Shown: piece by piece, positions 8,039 through 15,232 of the stretch
Position numbering within the stretch: the first letter of the stretch is position 1
Layout: each line of letters begins with the position of its first letter
Source of the DNA: Acinetobacter guillouiae CIP 63.46
GTDB taxonomy: Bacteria > Pseudomonadota > Gammaproteobacteria > Pseudomonadales > Moraxellaceae
Direction of reading: 5' to 3'
Length of the DNA: 64,000 nt
NCBI RefSeq assembly: GCF_000368145.1
Contig: NZ_KB849283.1
Span: 1,080,324 to 1,144,323 of the forward strand
Notes under the pieces: model-generated
What the model was told of the DNA's origin: nothing
The model's input: the letters and a program-made list of their open reading frames with translations, nothing else
Databases searched by the model: none
Position numbers and translations under genes: made by a program

Positions 8039-10257
8039 GAAATTTATTATTATCGAAAAAATTAAAACTCTCTGAAACTAGATTACTCATTATTGATGAT
8101 AACCAGATTCGTTATAATCAAATTATTGATCTTTTTCAAAGTAAGAATCATCAAGTACAAGCGCTTTTATTGGATGATTTAAAAAGTTTTGAAAAACAAC
8201 TCAATACCTCATGGGACTTGATTATTTTTGGTCGTGCTTATGACATCAAGATTGAGCAAGCTATTACCTTGATTCAAGCCTCTGCTGATATTGATCTGCC
8301 TGTTTTGTTCTTAGAACCTGAAGATTATCAAACCAACCAATATCAATCCTATATTCAAAAAGGCATCTATGATGTCGTTAATTTAGAATATACCGATCGT
8401 TTTTATATTAGCTTAATCCGTGCGTTGTCATATAGCCGTACCTTACAAGCGAAAAAGCACCTTTTAAACGATCTTGAAAGTGCAAAGAATCAAGCCCAAG
8501 CCTTGGTTGAAGAACAACATAAAGCGATTGCCTTAATTCAGGAAGGTATCCATACCCAAGCCAATGCTGAATATTTAAAATTGTTTGGTCTAAAAGATGA
8601 AGCAGAAATTATCGGATTGCCTGTATTAGATATTTTAAAACCGAAGAATATCAATGATTTTAAACAACGTTTTAAAAAGATTTCTCAAGGTAATTTTGAT
8701 TTAGCACGTTTTGAAATTGATACACTGAATAGCAATGCTAAATCAGAAAATCCATTAAAAATTGAATTTCTGCCTTCAGATGAAGAAGACTGTATCCAAA
8801 TCACCATTGAAATCAATTCTGCAAGTCAAAAACCGCAAGCACAATCCTCCGAATCGAATAAGAAAAACATCAGTGCTGTTGCAAGTAGTTTGCAAAAAAT
8901 TCAGTACGCTTTAATTAACCAACCTGCCAAATCGAATGCATTGGTGCTGTTTAGCTTTGCCGCTTGTCCTGAGAATATTTTAACTTCTCCTTGGAAAACA
9001 GCCGTTCAATACTTAGATGGCTTTAAAAATTTTATTCAAGAACAAACCAATACCACGGTATATCAAATTGATATGTTGTTGTATGCTGTGATTTTACAAG
9101 CTGAGTCTGACACCATTTTAGAATCTCGTATTCATGGGCTGCATGCTTTAGAAAAGCCCCAATTATTGGAAATTGATGGTCATACTTACCCACTGAATAT
9201 CAAGATTGGCTATTCAAACATACAGCAAAACAGCTTTACAGAAGCAAGTTTTAACGACGTTTTAGAACAGGCTTATAATCATCGTCTGGCAAAAAAAGAC
9301 TCTGTATCCGAGCAACAATTAACGGCAACTTTACAGGACACTAAAATTGAATTGTCATTGCTTGAACCAAAATTAGATCAAGCAGAACCGCTGCAAGTGC
9401 AAAGTAACTCCATTGAATTTGCCCCAAAACCTCAAGTTGAAAATACAGCTGTAGAGAAACAAGTTCAAATTCAAGAAACACCAGCGCCACATATCTTTAA
9501 AACCTCCGCGATTCTTGGTCAAATTGCTCAATCTCTTGAAAAAGGTGAGATTCAGCTAAAATACCAGCAGCTTTATGACAAACAAGATAGCAATTTAAAT
9601 ACCTATGAAGTCAGTAGCGGTTTTATTTTTGAAAATCAGTGGAAAAAAGTAAGTAATTTAATTGATTTAGATGATGATATTGAACTTTCAATTAAATTAG
9701 ATCGCTGGATTTTAGTTGAAGCATGTAAGCAATTACATAACTTTATCACTCAATATCCAGAAGCAAAATTAATCGTCAATTTAAATCGTCATGTGCTGTT
9801 CCATGACAAACAGTTCCCTGAGCTTATTTCTAAACTATTGACCATTGTTGGAAGCCGCCAATCTCATCCACTGATTTTACAATTTGATGAAGAAGATATT
9901 GCAAAAAATATCTTAGAAACTCAAAAGCAAATTAGCGTTTTACGTGATCATGGTGCCGAAATTTCAATTCGACGTTTTGGTTCGAGCATTTCAAGTGAAG
10001 CAATCTTAAAACAATTGGATGTGAGCTTAGTAACGCTGGATGAGAAGTTTACAAAGCAGCTCAATAGTGATGCGACTATGACGCAATTCCAGCATACCCT
10101 TGAAAAATATCATGCAATCAAGCCAATTGAATTGCTATTGAAAAATCTAAATGATATGAACTCTTTTGCAAATGCGTGGAATGTAGATGTCAGATTCTTG
10201 CAAGGTGAATATTTCCAAAAGAAACTGGATCACTTGACTGATGTTCAAGATCAATAA
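8035..10257 (+). CDS. FimX-like protein: degenerate receiver, PAS, GGDEF and EAL domains
   Basis: About 740 residues: a receiver-like domain (~12-125) in which the usual phospho-acceptor aspartate position reads IIFGR, so it cannot be phosphorylated normally; a helical connector; a PAS domain (~160-235); a degenerate GGDEF-like region with no GGDEF motif (~280-430); a Gln-rich linker; and an EAL-like domain (~485-735) in which EAL is replaced by EVS (about 525-527). This is the FimX plan: a c-di-GMP-binding but catalytically dead protein controlling type IV pili. I chose the GTG at 8035, overlapping the upstream TGA stop as GTGA with GGAAG seven bases before; an in-frame ATG at 8020 is the alternative. 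Confidence 0.72.
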   Translation: MRNLLLSKKLKLSETRLLIIDDNQIRYNQIIDLFQSKNHQVQALLLDDLKSFEKQLNTSWDLIIFGRAYDIKIEQAITLIQASADIDLPVLFLEPEDYQTNQYQSYIQKGIYDVVNLEYTDRFYISLIRALSYSRTLQAKKHLLNDLESAKNQAQALVEEQHKAIALIQEGIHTQANAEYLKLFGLKDEAEIIGLPVLDILKPKNINDFKQRFKKISQGNFDLARFEIDTLNSNAKSENPLKIEFLPSDEEDCIQITIEINSASQKPQAQSSESNKKNISAVASSLQKIQYALINQPAKSNALVLFSFAACPENILTSPWKTAVQYLDGFKNFIQEQTNTTVYQIDMLLYAVILQAESDTILESRIHGLHALEKPQLLEIDGHTYPLNIKIGYSNIQQNSFTEASFNDVLEQAYNHRLAKKDSVSEQQLTATLQDTKIELSLLEPKLDQAEPLQVQSNSIEFAPKPQVENTAVEKQVQIQETPAPHIFKTSAILGQIAQSLEKGEIQLKYQQLYDKQDSNLNTYEVSSGFIFENQWKKVSNLIDLDDDIELSIKLDRWILVEACKQLHNFITQYPEAKLIVNLNRHVLFHDKQFPELISKLLTIVGSRQSHPLILQFDEEDIAKNILETQKQISVLRDHGAEISIRRFGSSISSEAILKQLDVSLVTLDEKFTKQLNSDATMTQFQHTLEKYHAIKPIELLLKNLNDMNSFANAWNVDVRFLQGEYFQKKLDHLTDVQDQ

Positions 10258-10269
10258 ATTCTAATACTA

Positions 10270-10308
10270 AAAAAGGTTGAGTGTTTTAAATGCTCAACCT
10301 TTTTTTTA
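10270..10308 (+). terminator. Rho-independent terminator after the fimX-like gene
   Basis: Stem GGTTGAG/CTCAACC followed by nine T on the plus strand; an A run on the other side lets it act in both directions. Confidence 0.9.
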
Positions 10309-10363
10309 AATCTATCACTTTGTCTAATCCTGAAATAAATCAATACGAGATAAAATTCAGCAA

Positions 10364-10390
10364 CAAAAAAACGGGCTAAAGCCCGTTTTT
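10364..10390 (-). terminator. Rho-independent terminator of rpmE
   Basis: Stem ACGGGC/GCCCGT, loop TAAA, flanked by A and T runs; 15 bases past the rpmE stop on the minus strand. Confidence 0.92.
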
Positions 10391-10404
10391 TATGTTTTGT
10401 CGTA

Positions 10405-10629
10405 TTAACGCTTAACAGAACGTGACATACCAGCAAAACGTTGTTTGAATTTATCGATACGGCCGCCAGTATCAACATTCTTCTGTTTACCAGTATAGAA
10501 TGGGTGGCAAGCTGAACATACGTCTAGATAAAGTGTTTCTTTACCTAAAGCTGAACGAGTTTCGATAACGTTACCACATGAACAAGTAGCAACTAATTTT
10601 TCGTATTTTGGGTGAATATCGGCACGCAT
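10405..10629 (-). CDS. rpmE: 50S ribosomal protein L31 (zinc-binding type)
   Basis: A 74-residue L31 of the large ribosomal subunit. Starts [11 protein letters not shown] and carries the zinc ligands C16, C18, C38 and C41, so this is the zinc-containing (C+) form rather than the Zur-controlled C- paralogue (ykgM/rpmE2 type). A strong AGGAG is eight bases before the ATG. A candidate promoter about 180 bases upstream would leave a long structured leader (separate entry). Confidence 0.96.
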   Translation of the reverse strand: MRADIHPKYEKLVATCSCGNVIETRSALGKETLYLDVCSACHPFYTGKQKNVDTGGRIDKFKQRFAGMSRSVKR

Positions 10630-10817
10630 GGTCGATTCTCCTAAGTTAAGAAAGGTTTAGCTGTCATCGCAATTAACCACTCTCAAAATCTAATAAAACT
10701 TTGAGGAAAGCAGATTTAAATTAAAAACCAGCAGGTTAACACCACAACAGACCATTTCTTTTGGCCCACCGAGACTATAAGCGTCAGAGCTAAGCACAAC
10801 AAGTGGGCAAGATTATA
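10630..10817 (-). promoter_or_regulatory. Candidate rpmE promoter and long 5' leader
   Basis: On the minus strand a perfect TATAAT -10 box lies at 10812-10817, so transcription would start near 10805 and leave a leader of about 175 bases. Close to the predicted 5' end GCCCAC and GTGGGC can pair across about 30 bases. Leaders of this length before rpmE bind L31 and repress its translation in other gammaproteobacteria (the L31 leader RNA family); that this is one is my inference. Confidence 0.4.
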
Positions 10818-10856
10818 CTCGAAATATTTATAAATTGCGAGCCAATCGATACTAAT

Positions 10857-11837
10857 TTATTCGTCAGGATGCTTTTGCTTAGACCAGTAGTTTGCAATCA
10901 CCCCACAAACCATTAACTGGATTTGATGGAAAATCATAATCGGTAACACAATCATACCTAAAGGTTGCCCAATAAATAAAATCTGCGCCATAGGCACACC
11001 ACTGGCAAGGGTTTTCTTCGATCCACAGAAGAAGATTGAAATCTGATCTGCTTTGCTAAATCCAAGCCATTTTGGAACATACAACGCCAACAGCATAATC
11101 ACCGTGAGTAGAATCGAACATGCCAAGGTGAGGTAAATCAATGTAGATAAGCTGACCTGATGCCATAAACCTGCCACCACTGCCCCACTAAATGCACCAT
11201 AAACCACCATCAAAATCGAGCCTTGATCAAAAACTTTGACGATCTTTGGCATTTTCTGCATCAATGGAAATACATAGGGGCGTAATAGTTGCCCTAAAAC
11301 AAATGGAACTAATAACAACAAGGTAATTTCGATAATAGAAGAAGTTGGATCGTAATTATGCTTAGATTGACCGAAAATAAATATGCTCACCAAAATCGGA
11401 GTAATAAACATACCGATCAGGTTTGAAAATGAGGCACTGCAAACAGCCGCTGCCACGTTCCCTTTTGCAACAGAGGTAAATGCAATTGACGATTGTACTG
11501 TCGACGGCAAAAAGCACATAAACAGAAAACCCCAATACAACTGTTGACCCAGCAAAGGTTCAAGCACAGGTTTTGCCATTAGTCCCAATAAAGGAAAAAC
11601 TAAAAAGGTAAAAGCAAAAACCAATCCATGCAATTTCCAATGCAAAATCCCCTCAATCACGGCTTCACGTGATAATTTTGCGCCATGTAGGAAAAATAAA
11701 ATCGCAATCGCAATTGTGGTGATTTTTCCAAAGATAAGCGCTGCCTGACCTGAAATCGGTAAAATAGAAGCTAAAACCACCATCGCGATTAAAAGTATCG
11801 TAAAGCGATCCAATGCTAATAATTTCAACATTTTCAT
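10857..11837 (-). CDS. Bile acid:sodium symporter-family (SBF-like) membrane transporter
   Basis: A polytopic protein of about 326 residues with nine to ten hydrophobic segments, of the SBF-like/YfeH type. Supporting motifs are FFLHGAKLSREAV (about residue 50), FLPSTVQSSIAFTSVAKGN with its NxGxx-like continuation (about 110-140), and FFCGSKKTLASGVPMAQILF (about 270-290), which are hallmark segments of this subgroup. The substrate is unknown; relatives take up organic anions. I start it at the ATG at 11837, which has AGGA eight bases upstream; the frame can be extended two codons to a TTG. Confidence 0.82.
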   Translation of the reverse strand: MKMLKLLALDRFTILLIAMVVLASILPISGQAALIFGKITTIAIAILFFLHGAKLSREAVIEGILHWKLHGLVFAFTFLVFPLLGLMAKPVLEPLLGQQLYWGFLFMCFLPSTVQSSIAFTSVAKGNVAAAVCSASFSNLIGMFITPILVSIFIFGQSKHNYDPTSSIIEITLLLLVPFVLGQLLRPYVFPLMQKMPKIVKVFDQGSILMVVYGAFSGAVVAGLWHQVSLSTLIYLTLACSILLTVIMLLALYVPKWLGFSKADQISIFFCGSKKTLASGVPMAQILFIGQPLGMIVLPIMIFHQIQLMVCGVIANYWSKQKHPDE

Positions 11838-12164
11838 AAGCAACGTCCTGTATTTTAAACATGAAAAAGCCCAGTAGTTAAATTTTACTATCGGGTAAAA
11901 TTCAATCTTACTGAGCGAAATAAATAAAGCTACTCATTTGGCTAAATGTTCACTATTTATTTACGACACATATCAAGTTAATTTAGTGCTTTTTAAAACC
12001 ATAAATCAACATAAAAGCACCCTCATCCTAACCTTCTCCCATAGGGAGAAGGAACTTTCAATACCAATATAATTCACTCCACATGATCATTTTTTGATTT
12101 ATGAAAGATCTTTATTGATATGTCTTTGCCAAATAAACAATAGCCCCGCATCATTTTTAAATGA
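11838..12164. other. Gene-free stretch between the SBF-like transporter and gloA
   Basis: About 327 bases without a convincing gene. It holds the upstream region of the transporter and one REP-like palindrome at 12018-12055 (separate entry). Otherwise it is AT-rich, with no clear terminator T run after gloA. Confidence 0.6.
12018..12055. repeat. REP-like palindromic repeat
   Basis: A GC-richer block of about 38 bases in an AT-rich gap. Its core is a perfect nine-pair inverted repeat, CCTTCTCCC-ATA-GGGAGAAGG (12032-12052), preceded by CACCCTCATCCTAA. Sequences of this type are scattered between genes in many Acinetobacter and other genomes; here there is one copy, and no T run that would make it a terminator. 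Confidence 0.55.
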
Positions 12165-12566
12165 TCAATTATTTCGTGCATCTTGATCTTGTTGGATCAA
12201 TTCAATTTTATAGCCATCTGGATCTTCAACAAAAGCAATGACTGTGACACCACCTTTCATAGGTCCAGCTTCACGTACCACATTACCACCACGTGCTTTG
12301 ATCTCTTCACAGGCTTTATAGGCATCATCGACACCAATGGCAATATGTCCATAAGCATTACCTAATTCATAACTTGCAGTATCCCAATTATGGGTAAGCT
12401 CTAATACAGTATGATACTCTTCATCACCATAACCCACAAATGCTAAAGTAAACCGCCCTTCTTCATAATCACGTTTACGAAGTAATGTCATACCGAGAAC
12501 TTCAGTATAGAACGCTAAAGATTGTTCTAAATTGCCTACTCGTAACATGGTATGCAACATGCGCAT
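12165..12566 (-). CDS. gloA: Lactoylglutathione lyase (glyoxalase I)
   Basis: A 133-residue glyoxalase I, which turns the methylglyoxal-glutathione hemithioacetal into S-lactoylglutathione. It is near-colinear with E. coli GloA, and all four metal ligands fall at the same numbers: H5, E56, H74 and E122. Length and motifs indicate the nickel-type dimeric enzyme. Single-gene transcript with about 290 bases upstream. Its ATG is unambiguous. Confidence 0.96.
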   Translation of the reverse strand: MRMLHTMLRVGNLEQSLAFYTEVLGMTLLRKRDYEEGRFTLAFVGYGDEEYHTVLELTHNWDTASYELGNAYGHIAIGVDDAYKACEEIKARGGNVVREAGPMKGGVTVIAFVEDPDGYKIELIQQDQDARNN

Positions 12567-12778
12567 GATTTATTTTCCTGTTTGATCAGATATCATCTGC
12601 CAATATAGGCAATACAGTTCAATATTTCAATTTATCTATATTTCAGCTGATCAATGATGTCGTCTTCTGGATTATTTTTAAGCAATAACCGCTTATTTTA
12701 GATGAACACTACAGCTTTATCTTTCGAATAAGCTGTTTGAATGTGTTAGCAATCCAATGATTCAAATTCTCATCCTGT

Positions 12779-12816
12779 TAAAAAAGCCTACTTTATCTAT
12801 AAGATAAAATAGGCTC
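12779..12816 (-). terminator. Rho-independent terminator of ampG
   Basis: Outer stem AGCCTA/TAGGCT extended by an inner ATCT/AGAT part, followed on the minus strand by six T; 40 bases after the ampG stop. Confidence 0.82.
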
Positions 12817-12855
12817 TTGCGATCATCATAAATCTATCTTGAGTAATTCAGTCGC

Positions 12856-15051
12856 TTACTCGATAGATTGATTCACCTTTTGCGCTTGATGTTCTCGCAA
12901 TAATTTTCCAACCCATAGCACAAGCAATAGAATCGGAATACCAATTAAGGTGGTCATTAAAAAGAATTTAGGATAACCAATGTGGGTGACAATTGTTCCA
13001 GAATACCCGCCCAAAATCTTAGGTGTAAGCGTCATCAATGAACTAAAGATCGCATATTGAACTGCTGTAAATGACACACTGGTCAAACTAGACAAGAACG
13101 CAATAAATGCTGCACCAGCTAAACCAGAAGCTAAATTATCGACAACAATGGCAAAATACAGCCAACCAGAACTATATTTCTCAATCACTTTACCCTTAAT
13201 CTCAACGGCTGCAGATGAATCCGCTTTGATTACTGGAATTGCTTGAACATCTACATCGATATCACTTTTTATCGTTGTTAATTGATAGCTTTGTTGAGTA
13301 CTTAATGCTGCTTGTGCGTGTTGATAATTGACCACGGCGATCACGTTTTTTGAGCCAGAAGCATATAAGGCTTTACCCTCAATCGCACCACTAAACAAAC
13401 CATCTTTATCTAATTTTGCAGGATATGTTTTGCCATCGAGTTTAAGGGTAATCGGCTGATCTGGATTAAGCTCAGATACAGGTATTCCTGCAATCTGCCC
13501 CTTAACCACAATACTTTGCTTTGCTTCTGTTTCAGACAATTGATTGTCACTGGTAATAGGCAACAATTGAATTTGGGGCTTGGCATTTTCTTTTAAATAG
13601 GGCACCGTATATTCATTCGCGACAGCCTGATCAACCAATGCTGCTTTGATATGAATGGTATTTTCCCCTAACAAGTCCTGACCAGGCACAGAAACTTTCC
13701 AATAGCCTACTTCATCAGGTTGAGCTTGAAATTTCTTATCGCCAATCTGTACAGATACAGCTTGCATTGGTGCACCCGATTTTACCAACCCGATAAAGAT
13801 CAAATTGGTTGAACTTGCTAAAACAGCACCAACAAACATCAATTTCATAATGTTCATACGTTGCGCAAGTAAGCCACCTAAAAAACCACCCAATAGGCTA
13901 AAAATAACCCCGTAAATTTTAACGGCTTCTGCAATTTGCTCTTTGGTAAAGTTTAAATCTTGATAGAAAACATTCGAAATAACACCCGCAATAATGTCTG
14001 AAATTCGATAAAAACCGATCAATAACAGTAAAACCAATGCTAGCTTTACCCCATAACGCTTAAAAAAATCAGCAATCGGGTTAACCCAAGTCTCATAGGC
14101 CATCTTTTTATTGACCACACCAAAACGAATCAACGATGTTGCAACAAGAATTGCACCGAGACCTGAACCGAAAAAGCGTACTGCTTCCATTAAAAACTTC
14201 AGCAAGTTGTCTTCGACTTGCCAAGTCGCTTGCAGATATTGAACCATGTCATCGGAGTAAATATATAAACAAACAAAACTCGCCACAGCCAAGATAAAGA
14301 CCAAAACTAAACGATAGTAATCAATATTTTTATAGTGTTTATCAACTCGATTAACCAAGGGTTCTCGGATTACTAAAGTGGTGATAATGCCCACTAGCAT
14401 CACCAGCGCCATCGTTAAATAAGTATATTTCCACGCTTCATAAATATAGTTCCCTTTTGCAGTCCCCAAAGAAGCAGCAAGAAATAAAGCGCCCGCTCCG
14501 GCTAGAATCATCCCTAAACGATAGCCTGCGTTATAGGTCGATGCCAACACCGTTTGCATCTCGGTTTCAGCCAGCTCGATTCGATAGGCATCAATCACAA
14601 TATCTTGTGTTGCTGCGGAAAAACCCAGTAATACTGCCCCCACAGCCATTTGGTAAATATAACTTTGGCCCAAAGCGGGATCAGAAAACGCCATAATACA
14701 GATCGCACAGATAATCAGTACTTGTGCAATCAACAACCAAGCACGGCGCCGACCCAGTTTTTTGGTGAGTATCGGGACGGGTAATTCATCAATCAGCGGT
14801 GCCCATACAAATTTAAAAGAATAGCCCAGCGCGGCCCAACTAAAAAAAGTCACTGCACTTTTTTCAATTCCAGCCTCACCCAACCATAAAGATAAACTTG
14901 AGAAAATGAGCAGAATTGGAATACCTGCCGAAAATCCAAGAAAGAGCATAATTGCAGCACGCCGATCGATAAAAGCGGCAAAAGCAGATTTCCATCCATT
15001 TTTTGCTGTGGAATTCTGCTCAGCTGATTGCTGAGATAATTGCGTTGTCAT
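12856..15051 (-). CDS. ampG: AmpG-family muropeptide permease with large internal insertion
   Basis: AmpG is the major-facilitator permease that brings GlcNAc-anhydroMurNAc peptides into the cytoplasm for cell-wall recycling and AmpC/AmpR signalling. The N-terminal part (residues ~30-260) has the AmpG signature (FLGFSAGIPILLIFSSLSLWL, FKFVWAPLID, DIVIDAYRIE). At 731 residues it is far longer than E. coli AmpG (491). The extra length is mostly a soluble, beta-rich block at about residues 427-627, between predicted membrane segments, containing two Ig-like halves (V.V.GQI...DG.TY.A.LD.DG.F). The last helices resume at FAIVVDNLASGLAGAAF. Terminated at 12779. Confidence 0.88.
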   Translation of the reverse strand: MTTQLSQQSAEQNSTAKNGWKSAFAAFIDRRAAIMLFLGFSAGIPILLIFSSLSLWLGEAGIEKSAVTFFSWAALGYSFKFVWAPLIDELPVPILTKKLGRRRAWLLIAQVLIICAICIMAFSDPALGQSYIYQMAVGAVLLGFSAATQDIVIDAYRIELAETEMQTVLASTYNAGYRLGMILAGAGALFLAASLGTAKGNYIYEAWKYTYLTMALVMLVGIITTLVIREPLVNRVDKHYKNIDYYRLVLVFILAVASFVCLYIYSDDMVQYLQATWQVEDNLLKFLMEAVRFFGSGLGAILVATSLIRFGVVNKKMAYETWVNPIADFFKRYGVKLALVLLLLIGFYRISDIIAGVISNVFYQDLNFTKEQIAEAVKIYGVIFSLLGGFLGGLLAQRMNIMKLMFVGAVLASSTNLIFIGLVKSGAPMQAVSVQIGDKKFQAQPDEVGYWKVSVPGQDLLGENTIHIKAALVDQAVANEYTVPYLKENAKPQIQLLPITSDNQLSETEAKQSIVVKGQIAGIPVSELNPDQPITLKLDGKTYPAKLDKDGLFSGAIEGKALYASGSKNVIAVVNYQHAQAALSTQQSYQLTTIKSDIDVDVQAIPVIKADSSAAVEIKGKVIEKYSSGWLYFAIVVDNLASGLAGAAFIAFLSSLTSVSFTAVQYAIFSSLMTLTPKILGGYSGTIVTHIGYPKFFLMTTLIGIPILLLVLWVGKLLREHQAQKVNQSIE

Positions 15052-15232
15052 TGCGTTGTTATTTTCTGAAAAATGAAATAGTGCTATTCAACCGCTTAAT
15101 GCTTAGAGTTTCAATCACTTTTATGCAACTGATGAGCGCTTTTACAGATATTTCCGCTTTTGGCGCTTGATCTTTACCCCCAATCCTGTATACCTTTAAC
15201 TTTTCAACCCATATAAGTTTTGGATTTCACCT

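Noticed and set aside
10251-10478. 75-codon minus-strand frame covering the two terminators after fimX and rpmE
   Set aside because: It overlaps rpmE in another frame and consists mainly of terminator sequence.
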